A program made the translations under genes and the position numbers. A DNA stretch of 64,000 nucleotides from Trematomus loennbergii (lineage: Eukaryota > Chordata > Actinopteri > Perciformes > Nototheniidae), in assembly GCA_012861695.1 (NCBI GenBank), contig JAAOOA010000012.1, positions 2,961,770-3,025,769 on the forward strand. The letters run 5' to 3'. This document shows positions 35,685 through 49,003 of this stretch, piece after piece; position 1 is the first letter of the stretch, and each line of letters begins with the position of its first letter. The notes below the pieces were generated by a model. The model saw only the letters and a program-made list of their open reading frames with translations, made no database searches and was not told where the DNA came from.

Positions 35685-38129
35685 TATCTTAGCGAGATGC
35701 TTCAGAGCCAGGTAGCTGTGCTGAGCTTATTTGGTTATGTTAGACACTAGAGTGAAATCAATCCTCAGCTTGAACTTTGTCATATCTGCATTAATTAAAC
35801 AGTGAGAAATTAAGAGACACAACCTCTAGGTTATTAAAGCTGCATGAACTCGTGAACTCTGTCTGACTTCAGAGCAGTGATACACACATCGGGGGGGCGA
35901 GGCTGGGAGTGGCACGGCCTACATGGGTGAGTGCTCCTCGTCATCTTTAGAGTGGTGGAAGAGGACGCAGTTTGGTCATGGCAGCCATTAATCCACTCGG
36001 ACTGCTTTAAGGTGACAAACAACTCAGTCAGTGAGCCAGCGTTGTGTATTTACCTGTACAACATGGCTGCACAAATGAAAAATAATGACAGTCACTACAG
36101 AGGTTGACAGGTAGGAAGCAACACGATGGGGATGGTGATGGATGGGGGGGGGGGGGTATGTGTTTGGGGGAGCTCGGAGAAAAGGGACAGGTAACAGTAC
36201 AGCACCCATGGGAGGCGCGGGGGTGTAGGAGGACAGGAGGAGTGAGTGACAGGGTGATGCTGTCAGCTCCTCTGCGGCGCGCTCTTCGGGGGGGCCCCGG
36301 AGCGTGTTCTGTTAAGTAAACAGCTGCAACGACGAGAGCTACTCAAATATTAATAGGCAGTGATCCCCTCCACTCTCATTGCTCAGCCCGACGCTGCCTG
36401 AAGTGGACCGCAGCGCAGCAGAAGGAAGCAGACATGCCGACTTCCTGCAGCGCAGCGGAGGCCACTAGGGCCGCCTGTAGCACCCATCAGACCTGACAGA
36501 GCGGGGATCAACCCGGGAACACCCACCTGCAGAGAGGCCCCCTCTGTAAGCAGACACACTAACCCCCCAGTGGCTCATTATCATCTGTGTTGCATGAGAA
36601 AACATTTCAGGTTATGAAAACACACTAAAACACTGTTCATCCACGCCCTTTGCCAGCCTCCATTTGTGCCCATCAGACAGAGATGAATTATATATGAAAG
36701 GGTGCTCAATCTGAGGGATCAATACTAACAAGGTCCGAGTTAGCCATGACAGTCCTTCCTCTGTTTACTTCCCATCTTCCAGCCACTCTCACTGACTCTC
36801 AGGAGGAGAGGAAACCGAAAAGCCAACGAATTGACCTCCAGGTGAGAGAAGCCGACAACAGAATGAACTTATTTTACTGCCAATTAAGAAGTTACTAAAA
36901 AAAACATATAATGGAGCTGCTAAATGACTGAAACTTGTCTCTATTCCACCTCCTTTGATCGACCCACCACTCCCCTCAACCCACCACTCCCCTCAACACA
37001 CCCCATCACCTCTCCACTGACAGGCGGAGCGAGGGAATTTGCTGAGGAGGAGTAATGGAGCTTGTCGGAGAGCTCCCTGCTTCACACCACTTAGCCTCTC
37101 GTCCAGCCAGGGTGGTTGGAGATGTAGGGATGTAGGGGCGGGGGGGGGGGGGGGGGGTTGGAGAGGTGCACCACTGATGAGGCTCCGCCGGGACTCGGAG
37201 CAGACTCCTTACCCACCCAAACATTTCTCCTCACATCAGTCACGGCGCGCGGGCAGAGAAGCGTGCAGCTGTTGCCTCCACCACCTCGCTTTTTTTTTCC
37301 TTCGTTAAGCCGCTCGGTCCCGGCTTGCCCTTGGGCCGCACGCTGCCCTCTTCACACACTCCTGCTGGGCGAACATGTCCCGCTTCATCAATAATTCCCG
37401 GGTCAATCCCTTCAAATAGACTACACCTTTGGCGGCGGCCTGAACATAGACAGTGGTGTTGTTTTAAGGAGAGGGTGTGAAAATAACTACTGTTTTCAGT
37501 GTGGAAAAACCAGGTGAGACGTGATAATGGATCTGAAGAAAACATTCGCCCAAACCGTAAAGACAGAGAAATAAAATGAAAACTAACCCTTTGTCACAAC
37601 AAATGTATACATGATCTCTTGGTATATGCCAAATATACGTTAGCCCAAATATGTCAAAAATAATCTGTTATTTTTTCTCTTCCTCTAGAACGTAACATTA
37701 TTCTGGGTGACTCATCTAGAACATGGGGGCATACACATGTATGTATCTAATTTTAAATTGTACTTCAATCAAAAAATAGGTCATTCCTGAATGTCATCCA
37801 TTATGAGTCATTAAAAGTGTTTTGTACTTGAGGAAGCTGCTCCATAAGCTTCTTCAGCGCGACAACCTCTCACTGAGCACATCTATTTGTGGCCCTCTGA
37901 AGAAATGAACTTTTACGATGGAACCACGTCATACTGTTGAATAACGTTGTGTCCCATATCAGGAATTTTTGGCCAATCCAGCCATGTGGCTCAACTGCAA
38001 AGTCTGTTGCTTTGAATAAAAGGTGGGTGTTGTAGATGTCACATCACCCATTGGTTTGTACAGTAATGGTTTTTAAGCCTCTATCCCATTGCAGTACAGA
38101 TCTGTAGGCTACGTCTGCTTCTAATATTC
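35685..38129. other. Non-coding sequence with CpG-rich stretches and poly-G runs
   Basis: 36,190-36,520 and 37,220-37,440 are GC-rich with many CpGs. Poly-G runs occur at 36,144-36,156 and 37,140-37,157, and an 18-bp CCCACCACTCCCCTCAAC unit is repeated at 36,962-36,998. No promoter element or coding frame could be tied to them. Confidence 0.45.
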
Positions 38130-38460
38130 AGTCTTTGAATGGTACTACTTTTTGGTCCAGACTGAAGTATCTCAACAACTATTAGATATTCATGGTCCCC
38201 CCTGGATGAACTTTGGAGATCCCTTAAAATTGAATTTACATTCAACATTTATTTTGTCCAATACTTTGTTTTTTGACAACTACTAAAAACCCTCTTCAGC
38301 CTCAGCTGTACTTTGAGCTTAGCGCCAACTAGCAAATGTCAGTGTGAAATCTAATAAGTAGTATACCAGCCCGACATCAGGACATTAGCATGCTGATATT
38401 AGCATTTAGCTCAGAGCACATCCTCACTGTGCTGCTAGCATGGCTGTAGGCTCTAAATGT
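38130..38460 (+). repeat. Teleost dispersed repeat (GGTCCAGACTGAARTATCTC family)
   Basis: GGTCCAGACTGAAGTATCTC, TTCATGGTCCCCCCTGGATG, AACTTTGGAGATCCCTTAA, TTTGTCCAATACTTTG, CCTCAGCTGTACTTTG, AGCATGCTGATATTAGCATT and TGCTAGCATGGCTGTAGGCT occur in the same order as in a repeat common across percomorph genomes. Its transposition class is not clear to me. Confidence 0.8.
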
Positions 38461-40560
38461 AATTTAAAGCAGGAGATATAGCTTCACTGCAGATATCTAT
38501 TTAAGATCAGTTCAGGCAACTAAGTCTGCTCAGTATAAGTTTGAAAAACATAGTCTGTCACCTTTGGTACTTTGAGAAATCATCAAGGACAGCAAAAGGT
38601 CAGCTGTCAGGAAGAGTGTCATCAAAGCTCATTTAGGGATTTGAACAAATGACAGCGTCCCCCTTTCTTAAGTAGTTATATTTGGTTAATTATTACATAT
38701 TTATACTGTTGTAAATAAGTTATGAGGTCCCAAAGATGTAGGATCAGTCCCTCTGCCCTGCTCCACCCTGCTCCACCCTGCCCTGACATGGATGTTATGT
38801 CTGCATGGCTGAGCACATGTTGCGTAAGTGTTTAAATATTTCATAGGGCAAAATGAAAAATGCATCTCTTTGAACTATAAGTGCACGGTTGGAGTAGGAG
38901 GAAGAGGGCAAGCTGTTGGGGTCGCAAGGTGAAGGAAGAGCTATGGAAACATTGACGTTGAGCAGGAATAAATGGGTCGCTTCTCGGCGCTGCAATAGTC
39001 TTAGGATCTTCCTATTCAGAGAAACCCGCTGCTGATATTATGAAACTGCAACCTGAATTAGGATCAAACAACGCAGACCTGCGAGGGAACTGACTGCAGA
39101 GTGCACTTTTTCCAAATCAGAGCATGCTTTTCATAAACCACGAGACCTTGAAGATGAATTCTGGAGCAGGTGTCCCATGCCACAACCTGCCAAACGTTAT
39201 GCACAAAGAAAGAGATTGACAAGCATACACCTTTAGGTCTTGCTGCGATTGCCCCCACAGAGCTGAACTCAAGTAACTTCAGATTGAGGAAGTGATAGCT
39301 TTGAGTAAAAAGGGTAGAGGGAACTTTTGCAGCAACACATCGCATCATGTGCAAAGGATTTCGATTTATTCTGCTAGCCCTGGAGTAAACAGATAAATAT
39401 CAACAAAGTGACATCTAAGAATAGCCTCTATTTAGGTTAGCATGAAGACAAATGCATACTTTCTCAAACACGTCCCGTTAATAGATGTGGCTGTTCAAAT
39501 GTGATCTTGCATTTGCAATGATTTGGCTCACAGAAACGACTTTGATTAAATAGAACGGTGGGCATTTCTGAAAAACAGATTTGTATCTTCCATTAAGTGG
39601 AAAAAAGTCCTGCATGATGTATGGAGATGCTGGGTGATTCATTTAAAGCAGCTCATTAGCTCAGCATGAGCTGTGTGTTCATGTCAATATGTCCTCTCCT
39701 TTCCTTTCATTTCCTCCAAACCTCCTCTCCTTGCCACTCTTCTGCTTTTCATTTCCTCTACTTCGGTTTCATTTTCTCTCTCTTCTCCCTTCCTATTATT
39801 TTCTCTCCTCTTTTTTGTTTTAGTAAATTTCCTTTTCCTCACCTCTCCCCTTAGCTCCTCTCATCTACACCACTTCCCCCCCCCCCACGCCTCTCTTCTT
39901 GCCTCCCATACTAAATGTATCTCCTGTCCTTTCCTCCAAAGTCATCTCATCTTCTTTCCTATCTATTCTCCTCAACTCTGTTCCTATTCATTCCCCTCAT
40001 CTTTCTGCTTTAACCCCCAGCTTCTCCTATCGTCGCCCCTCTTCTCCTCTTTCCTCCACTCCACTCCTCTCCTCTGTCGCACCGAGTCATCAGACGTTGA
40101 AAGAAACAAAGGCTCTTTCTCTCAGCTGGAGCTGGGAGGAGCTGTCAGTCCCCTCAGCTCTGTTTGATGATAGCATTTCAAATGACACTTTGATCCTCAC
40201 TCGACACTGTTTGTTTTTCCTCTATGATGAAATTCAGCTCGAGAGGCGTGCAACAGGGCACATCATTAAAACGTGGCTCAAACACGCAGAGCCACGCTCG
40301 TCCCACTCACGACCATTTTTGTACACATCAGCGCAAAGAACACGACAGGGTAGGTGGCAAAGGGAATTGTAAAAAAGAACAGAAATCAAGTGCTCTCCCC
40401 GCGGATGACGCTCCACCGAGTCGACACCAAAGCTGAACTGAACTGAAACCCGGGTCTCTCTTTAAAAGGCTGAACGAGATTATACAAATCTAATGAGGCA
40501 GACCTGTCAGAGCTAAGTGTTGTCTTTGGTCTGAAGCACAAACTCCCGCCTTAAAGCTTA
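38461..40560. other. Non-coding sequence with a 390-bp pyrimidine tract
   Basis: 39,690-40,080 is almost entirely C and T on the plus strand (TCC, CTT and TTCC words), including a poly-C run near 39,877. The 157- and 164-codon open frames across it are Ser/Leu/Pro/Phe-rich by composition and are not genes. The rest is ordinary intron. Confidence 0.55.
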
Positions 40561-40579
40561 ACAAAATATGGGGGCGAGC

Positions 40580-40753
40580 ATATTTGGAAATGTAACCTCT
40601 AACAGGGCTTCAAAAGAGGGGTATGAGCAGTATGAGGCATGGCTGTAATGGGTGATCTGTTTGGTATTTTAAGCAAAAAACTTCACAGACATGTTTTGTA
40701 TAGGTATGGCCCTACAAATATGTTTTCAATATAGCATAATAGGTCCACTTTAA
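40580..40753 (-). mobile_element. TTAA element end, truncated (same family as 1,012-1,500)
   Basis: ATGAGGCATGGCTGTAATGG, TGTTTGGTATTTTAAG, TATAGGTATGGCCCTACA and ATAGCATAATAGGTCCACTT followed by TTAA match 1,385-1,500 and preserve the terminus lost there. The far end, with the expected palindrome, is missing. Confidence 0.75.
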
Positions 40754-41820
40754 GTTTAAATCCATGAAAGGTTCTCTTTATCAGCAAAGACGTTAGTGTT
40801 CATAAGAAAATATTCAAGGCCACAATAAAATTACACAATCTTTTTCCCTTCATCTCTGAAACAAGCTCAAAGGCAAAGCTAACCAATCCTCCTCTCCAAA
40901 GTAATTTCAGGATGAATATACATCTAATGCACCGACTCTTAATCTCAGTATAGAAATCAGCCTTTGTGAAAGAAAAATTGTCAAAATGCGTAAGATGAAC
41001 AGCCTAAAGTGTAATTCTGAAAGGAGTGGCTCTTTTCTTTCTGGGGTGCTAATGCTGCTATTGAAGATTTCCAGAGCCACAGCTGAAATCATATGCAAAT
41101 ATCCCCCCCCTTGGGCTGCTGATTGGCCGAAACATTATCAGCAGAGAGACAGATGTTGCAATTTTGGGTTTGAGTGTGGTCAAATCAAAAGACGGAGGCT
41201 CGATTAAAAAGGTGTACCGTGAAGCAGCGAGACAACGGGAGCACTTTAAGCGGGATACGCCAGCAGCGCGGCTGGGGATCGGATGCTGAGGCCTCCCGTG
41301 GAGACAGGAGCGCCTGGCAGCCTACACAGAGCCCGCAGAGATAAGACAGACAGTTTGAAAATCCAAACAATGACAACGGAGAGCATGTAAAAATGAAAAC
41401 AAAGGTTTATCTGGGAGGAAAAAGGGAAATGATTCACAGGAAGAGATGGGTTTATGTGCAAATCTTTCAACAATCTCTGCTCTGTGGGGTTAGAAAGACA
41501 AACAGAGATTATCTAGGTTAGGGGACACAAGCAGTTTTTTTTCATATTCACATAAACGTAATAAGATCTCTCAGACTGACATATTGAAATAATTTGGTTT
41601 CTAATGAAAATAGGTTTGAAAATATGTCATTTAATATTTTTCCTATTGCTTAGTGGTCTTGACAACTGCTTAAGAAACACTTGTTCAAACAATAATACGA
41701 AAGTTGCAAAGTCAATAATCAGATTTAATGTACTGTTGCTGCATTCGTGTTCAGAATAATCATAAAAAAAGAATTCCTAACTGCAAAAATGCATGTTAAT
41801 TTCCCCTGAACTTGAAACGA
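40754..41820. other. Non-coding intronic sequence
   Basis: No exon or repeat recognised. 41,080-41,360 is complex with some CpGs; 41,104-41,112 is a short poly-C run. Confidence 0.4.
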
Positions 41821-41821
41821 A

Positions 41822-43250
41822 GGCCCAATTCCAAACCACACCCTACCCACTCCCCCTCCGTGATGGAGTGAACTCTGTCTGTAGTCACACTCGCAGCTTA
41901 ACAGGCTCCCTTCTTCCAGGTGAGGGTGTAAAAACAGTGGCAAGCTTTGGAACAAACTCCCCTGCAGCTGAAACAGGAAATGCCATAATTTTTCGTAACA
42001 ACGGTTTCAAATCAGCCTCTCTTGGATTAAAAATAACAAAAATAAAACCCTAAAAATCTTTTATGGCATATCTTTTTTGTAAACATATTTTTGTTTAAAA
42101 TCTGATGTTTATAAGCTGCTTAGTTTTTGCAAAAGTCCGTGTAAATATACACAACTTTTACCGTTTTCTAGACTAGACATGAGTAAATGATCCTGAGTTT
42201 AAACAAATACGAGGTAACCATAAGGTTGTTAACATCTGTATGAAGATATTAAATGGCTCTTTTTGTGCAGTTTATTAGTGAATGTTTCCACGGAACTGTT
42301 TGTAAACAGCTTGTTTCATGACGGACACACACAGCGTTGAGTCCGGTCAGGTAGTGCAGCAGGTGAAGGCCCAATCCCAAACCGCCCCCTACACCCTACC
42401 CCCTACCCCTACACACTACCCCTCCATTTGCGCTTTCGCGCGGAGGGTCCGCCACATTAAGTGCTGTTCCAAACCAACGAGTGTGGAGCGGGAGTGGGCT
42501 ATCAAGCCCTCAAACAGCGAGTCTGCATCGGTGCTGACTTGAGACCGGTCTCTACCTGACCGGAGTCACGCTGTGTGTGTCCGTCAGGAAACACGCTGTT
42601 TACAAGTAGTTCCAGCAAACATCCACTGATAAATTGCGTTGTTAACAACCTCATGATAACCTCATATTTTTTTAACTTAGGATCATACCTGTGTTTAGTC
42701 TAGAAAAAGGTAAATGTGTGCATTTTATTATAAAGTTGTGTATATTTACAGACTGTTGCAAAAACTAAGAAGCTTATAAACATCAGGTTTAAAACTAAAA
42801 GAGCTTTACAAAAAAGTAACACAATTAAAGATGTTTGGAGTTTTATTTGAGTTATTAATTTACATTTTTTGTCTAAGATGCTGATTTGAAACCGTTGTTA
42901 CATACAGTTACGGCATTTCCTGTTTCTGCCGGAGAGAGGGGAGTTTGTCCCAAAGCTTGCCGCTGTATTTACTCCCTCCATCTGACAGGAGGGTGCCTCA
43001 TTCAGCTGCGAGTGTGGCTACAGACGGAGTTCACTCCGCCACGGAGGGGTAGGGTCGAGGGAGTGGTTTGGGATTGGGCCGAAGTCAGGTGCGATGCAGA
43101 CTCGCTGTTGGAGGGCTTGATAACCCACTACCCCTCCACACTTGTTGGTTTGGAACAGCACTTAATGTGCCTGACCCTCCGCGCGAACACGCAAACGGAG
43201 GAGTAGTGTGTAGGGGTAGGGTGGAGGGGGCGTTTTGGAATTGGGCCTAA
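41822..43250. mobile_element. 1.43-kb compound foldback element (A-B-A'-B')
   Basis: Segment A (41,822-42,366) is repeated inverted as A' (about 42,548-43,080), and segment B (42,367-42,541) is repeated inverted as B' (about 43,079-43,250). All four segments start or end with GGCCCAATTCCAAAC or GGCCCAATCCCAAAC. Shared A/A' landmarks are ACTACAGAC, CTGCGAGTGTG, CAAAGCTTGCC, GGCATTTCCTGTTTC, GATTTGAAACCGTTGTTA and AGCTTATAAACATCAG. B/B' share ACATTAAGTGCTGTTCC and GCGAGTCTGCATCG. Arms look about 75-80% alike by eye. Open frames here (up to 106 codons) are mirror artefacts. The GGCCCAATCCCAAA end is known from teleost MITEs; this arrangement is not one I know. Confidence 0.85.
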
Positions 43251-46200
43251 GAAAGTCTGCAAACATTTTGGTTAAAGACTTGCCAAGATAATGTAATACT
43301 ATGCATAAAATGGCAGCTGAAAGTAAATGTTAGGATGATTGTAAGATTTGTTTTGCTCTCATGGAATTTGTAATGTCATATCAGGTTAACCTTTATTTGC
43401 TGTAAAAAAATATATTTATTATCACTATCGCTGATAACAAGTCAAGTAAAGCATTACTTTAGGGGTTTTAGGGGGTGTTACAGTGCAACAAGTCAGACTA
43501 AATCACCAAGATAAAGCTTCAAACAGACAATGAACTCGTTGTTCAAGCTTTGAGCAACAAAATACAACCATCTTGTTTATAGTGTCCATTTTGTTTACAC
43601 ATTACGACTTGAGATGAGAAAGCTGCAGCGAGAGCAAAAGTCTGATCATTGAGAAAGAAGACACAAGAACTGCAAACAAAAACCTATGTTAAAACAAAGA
43701 AAAAAGGCTTATAGTTTACATGATTACACAAATGATTTGATTATAGTTTTATTTTTGAAATGTATTTTATTTTGCTTGACTCATAGTTTTGCTTTATTCT
43801 GAGAAAGTGTTGCTTTATCTTTATGATACAAAACTAATCCCATACATTTCTGCTTTTTCAGTAAACCATGCAACTGCTTCACTCTCTGCAAACCAATGTG
43901 GATAAAACCAACCAATGTGAGGTAGCATTTTTCATTCAAAACCACAGAAAAGGTGGTTTAATAATAAAGGTAAGGCTGTTTGCTGTCTTTGTGAAAATGC
44001 AACTGCCTTACATTAACTTTGCCTGTTACTTAAGGTTATATATACAGCATTCAGAGCATTAACAAAGCAGCAAACAACATTTTGGGAGACGCCTGAAAGA
44101 GGAAACTAGAGTGTTGTCAGCATTTTCCCAATGAAAGTAGCTAGTACCTGCTATACATTGTATAAACATTAAAACAGTATAATTTATGAAGCTGCAAACA
44201 TATTTTTACATAATTACTCAAGATAGGTATTATTCGTTTAACAAAAAAAACACTTAAATATTTGAAAACACAATTACATTTATGTGATCTGCTTCCATTT
44301 TTTTCTACTTCAATGTAAAAAACAACAACATGAGAAGCAGCAGGATTCATACATTTCTGGCTCCTACATGACACAGATGGGAGCAATGTGACATGAAAAC
44401 ACACATTTTGCATGTAGATGCATGTCATTTCAATTCAGTGGCAAACTGCACCAAAACATCTCATTTATATTTGGAGATTCAATGTTTTATATTAGACTGC
44501 CTCCACAAGCAGCAGACTGGATAATTAGAGGAAATATTAAGAAGGGCGGCATCATTGGTGCATTTACCGTACCTGGATTTCAAGTGTTGTTCCTCAGGCT
44601 GACAAACGCTGAAATATTCTCTAAGGCTGTTCACTGCAGAGAGACTTTTCTTTTGCGGCACCAGAGCACCATGAGAAACCCAGAACAGACATCTTCCCAT
44701 TATTACACTCTTTTGTTGAGGATAAATCTGCACAACACTTTGCCAGCACAGCAGAGATGCTCGAAAACTCCCGAAAAACTCATTACAAGCAAACCTAGTA
44801 GAGACGCATAATGATAAAACATGGTAATTAAGTCAAAATCGAATTACGAGTTGATAGAAGAAGATGTGGTAATGGCTGGTAAACCCCATCGTGTCTGGTA
44901 GACGATGCTCGAAGGAACCCATTGGACATAGCGGAAGTGCCTCTCCCCATCATTAAGTTATTAGATTAGCCTGGGGCAGTGAGTAAACAACTACAGACAT
45001 CTCGCAGCAGGCACACATCCCACCAGTCCTCACTCTTATTGGATTACTCCGGGAGACTTCTCAGAAGACAAAACGACTCCACGGAGAGCGTTAGGCATGG
45101 GATGATTATTGGAAAGCAGATGATGGGAACAACAGAGGAAAGGCCTGCTCGGGACAGACACCCGCAGCACTTTGGATCGAGCAGACGGCTAACGAGCAGG
45201 AGACAGGGAGTGGATGCAGAGGGCAGCAAGATCTGATTTTGATTATTGGCTGCTGGAGAGGCAGCTTGGCCCTGCCAGGTTCTGCATCATCCGCCTCCTG
45301 CCACATCTCGTTTGGGTTACTGCCACGGTGAATGTCCATTCAGCAGTATCGGAGACAAATGAGGGCAAACTCCTCTCAAGGTCAACAACCACCTCCACCG
45401 GGGCCACAGGGGGTCTGCCATTCTAATTCCTTATACACTTAGAGTAATTAAAACCCGTCCAGAAGAAGCGGGGGAAGTCGATAGAAGTTTTTGAGACTGC
45501 TAATGAGATGCTAATTTGTTGGCCCGCTAGGAACGAGGTGTGAGGAACTCAAGGACACAAAAGAAGATTTATTCACACTTCTGTTCAGTGAACTTTTTCA
45601 ATTACGCTGTGTGTGTGAGTCCTCGCGTTAGTCGGCGAGTTTGTTGAGCAGTGCACAGCAGTGTCTTTATGTGTGATAAAAAGATATGAGCATCCTTTCA
45701 TGATCCTTCCAAACTCCCGCTCATTTACAGAGCGTGGCCTCTGTGAGTTCAGAGGAAAGTGGAGAAAGCTCCCCTGCCTCACAGCAGCAAGTGAAGCCAC
45801 TTACAGATCGCCCTCATGCTGCCTGAAAGTAGTCCAAGTCAGACCTGTTTTCAAACACCCCACTGAGCCGGGCCTTCTTTGGACTCATTGAGTCATTCCA
45901 GAGCACCAGGCTGGCTGTCCCACTTATTTCTCCAGATATCACACAGACTCTCTGATATCTGCACACACACTCCTGCTGCTTAACTTTCCCCTCCACATAT
46001 TTGACTACATAAGCAATCGGGCCAATCCTGTCCTCTCATGTTTATTAATTCGGTCTGCTCTTTGGACTTGAGTGTGACTCCCCTCTGGGTAAAGACTGCT
46101 CCTCGGGCTGCAGAGGAGCATGGAGCTGCGATGAAAGCGAGCAGACAGCACTGGGTCTTGCTGAGGAAGCTTCTTGACTGATCATTTTACACAAGCACTG

Positions 46201-49003
46201 CACAACAAAAAGTACCCAGAGGCTGCATGCACCGCCACTCAGCCCGGAGGCTTGCAGCTCTTAGAAAATAATAACCTAGACAAATTACCTTTAAAAAGTT
46301 AAATAAAAGCTTGTCACATTAACAAAGGAGGATAATCTATTTCTAATGTGCAGGCTCAGAGTGAGCAGAGGCAGTGCTGCTCCGAAGGACACATCGCCTG
46401 GGAAATAACAACAATTAGAGCTGCCAATCACACAACATGCCAGAAGATTGTTTTGGATGAGTTTCTGCTTCGGCAGGCAGTTACACAGAAGATACAGACA
46501 GAGGAGGTGGATGAGAGAGAGGGGATGATATGAGATGTGAAGTATAATAACACCACCGACATGAATCTGTGCTTAAGCTAGCTGAGCCACAGTGTAGAGA
46601 CGTGTTTTGGACTTGTTGCAGCCAGTAGCATCCTGCAGTGCATGGAAATTCTTACCAATAAATAACAATGACATGCCACTGTGTTATATTACGTAGGTTT
46701 AACATGCAATTATCATGCATTTATATCTTTTTTATTTTAATAACCCAACATTGTTTTTATGGTATGTCATTGGAAACGTAATACCCTCTGGATTTAAGAA
46801 TGATAGTTGGATAAAATTGTCAATTTGCAACCCCAAATGTATATGTTATAGTAATGTGCAGCCTAAAATACAGTTATTGTTAGAAGTTACAAGTTATTTA
46901 GTTGTAAAATGCTCATACTCATATTTTGTAAAACATCTTTGACAATGGGTATCCTTTGTTTTACCACAGTGTTGTATCTTGCAATACAATAACTCCACAT
47001 TCACTTACAGCATATTTAAACTTTATAACAGTTAAGTGTCGGCCCTTGAAGCATACAAGGTTAGGGAAATATGATGTCCGACCATCCACTTCAACCACCT
47101 CCTCATAAATTGCCAGTGGTAGTAAATGTGGCCCTTTCTTCCCACAGCCCCCTCAAGTCAGAACAAAAACTCGGAAACAGCTCTATCGACATGTTGTCCA
47201 AACATCATGAGAAACTTGCAGAGGGTGACGTAAGCAGGCGTAGATCTGCACTCTAGACTAAAACTCTGCAATACATTTCACATATCAAGTAATCTCTAGG
47301 CTTCTCAACAACATGCAGCACCCCATACTAATACCCTCCTTGGAAATATTGGACTACCTAATTTATTTTCCAAATTAAATTCTCAGCATGCATGAGATCA
47401 GCTTCTCATTTTAAAAGATTAGATTTTAAGATGAGCATCCTGCACAGGTTTACAGATTCTCATGTTGATCTAATTGACAACATCAGGACATTGAGTGCGA
47501 GGCAATCACAGCACGCAGGGAAAGATGATGTTATGATCTCGATAATGTGAATCCAAATGAAATTCAGGAGTCTGTCACATAACAAATTGGATGCTGCAGT
47601 TTATCCATTAAGTAGTATTTCCCTGGTTTACTTTAAAGAGATCTGCTCTGGCTCATTAGATTGGCAAATGGCATTTGAGACATATGCGAATGAGGCACGC
47701 ATCATTAGAAATTCCTAATGCTGTACCTATTTCCTGGTATTGATCTTGAAAAAGCCGTATGTTAAAGCAGCCTGTCTCTAACTGCTTAAAAGAGAAGGAT
47801 AGACAGAGCCATTACTTTTCTATTGTTTGGAGAAGTTGACTTCAAAAGGGTGAAAACCTCTGGTGTAGTCTGAGGCTTGGGAAAGCGGAGCAGGGCAGGT
47901 GGAGCTGGAAGGAGAGGGGGATGCACTCAGATATAGGAGATAGAGGAGTGGAGAGGGGAAGCCCTTTGATCTCTGGCAGAAGTGAGTGCAGAAGAAAAGA
48001 GAGGGAGAGCTGCAAAGAAGATTGCAAACAAGGCATGCGCTCAATTACCAATAGTGGCACGAACGAGAGAGGAAGAGACAGACGCAGGGAGAAGAAGGAG
48101 AAAGAAAAGTCAAGTAGATTGAGTGAGACAAAGATGGAGAGAGGATGACAGGGTCAGAGAGAAAGAGAGAGAGGGGAAAAGGAGAACAGAAAGAGAATAA
48201 CAAATGAAGTAGAGAGAAACAGATAAGACCAGGATGTTAAAAGGATTTCAGTCCGGGGGCTGTTTGGGGATTTCTCTCAAGCCCTATGCTAAAGCAATTA
48301 GCATTGAACCCCCTTCTAGGAAAGTGCAGCCAAACCACAGCAGCAGTCTCTAACATAGTTAGTGTGTAACAACCAAGTCAAGCAGACCCCACGGTCCCCA
48401 TTAAACCTCAAGTCTTAATTGCATGTCAGGACGGTGCTGCGTTTCACAACCCATGAGTGTGCGCTCTCTAAAAAAAGTTGGCCCAGTGAGTGTGCACATC
48501 CACTTCAAGTGGAAACCCCCAGACAGTAAACAGAGCCACTGCGCTTGATCGAAAAGGCCTGTGCAGTGTGATAACAAAAGCTCAGCGTTAAATGTGAAAT
48601 GGATAGTTCAAACAGCTGGTGCTAATATGGCCGCTCTGTGGTGGAGACGTTGTGTACCCCTTTGTTGTCAGGGAGTTTACTTGAACCCAAAGTTTACAGC
48701 CCTTACTTCAAATTGAAGTTTGGTTTAAAGTGAGCCAATGTAACGCTTGCTGAACTGTAGAAATGACGACATAATGGTAAATGCATAATGTTACCAGTGG
48801 CAAAGTAAGAAAAGGAGAGAAGAATAAGTCTGACTAACAGTCATAAAAGATCAATAGGGATGTAGGAGCAAAACAGCTAGTGAATGAACTGAAATGAGCA
48901 AAGGCACTTTTCATTCGTAAGAGAGAGACGTTGTTATTTTGTACAGGTGAAAAATCTATATTAGTATTTGAAAGCCTTTTTTATTTTACATTTGTAGGCC
49001 TAC
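43251..49003. other. Long unique interval with candidate conserved non-coding elements
   Basis: No recognised repeat over about 5.7 kb. 44,500-44,800, 45,420-45,560, 46,330-46,560 and 47,560-47,760 are complex, stop-rich in all frames and rich in ATTAGA, TAATTA and CTAATG words. 47,880-48,230 is a purine-rich tract (GAGA and GGAGA words), whose open frames are compositional. Confidence 0.4.

Noticed and set aside
39673..40372. Open frames of 157 and 164 codons on the plus strand
   Set aside because: They run through the polypyrimidine tract, are Ser/Leu/Pro/Phe-rich in both frames and show no motif; composition explains the absence of stops.
42886..43250. 106-codon frame in the foldback arm
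   Set aside because: Falls across inverted repeat borders and is not preserved in the other arm.
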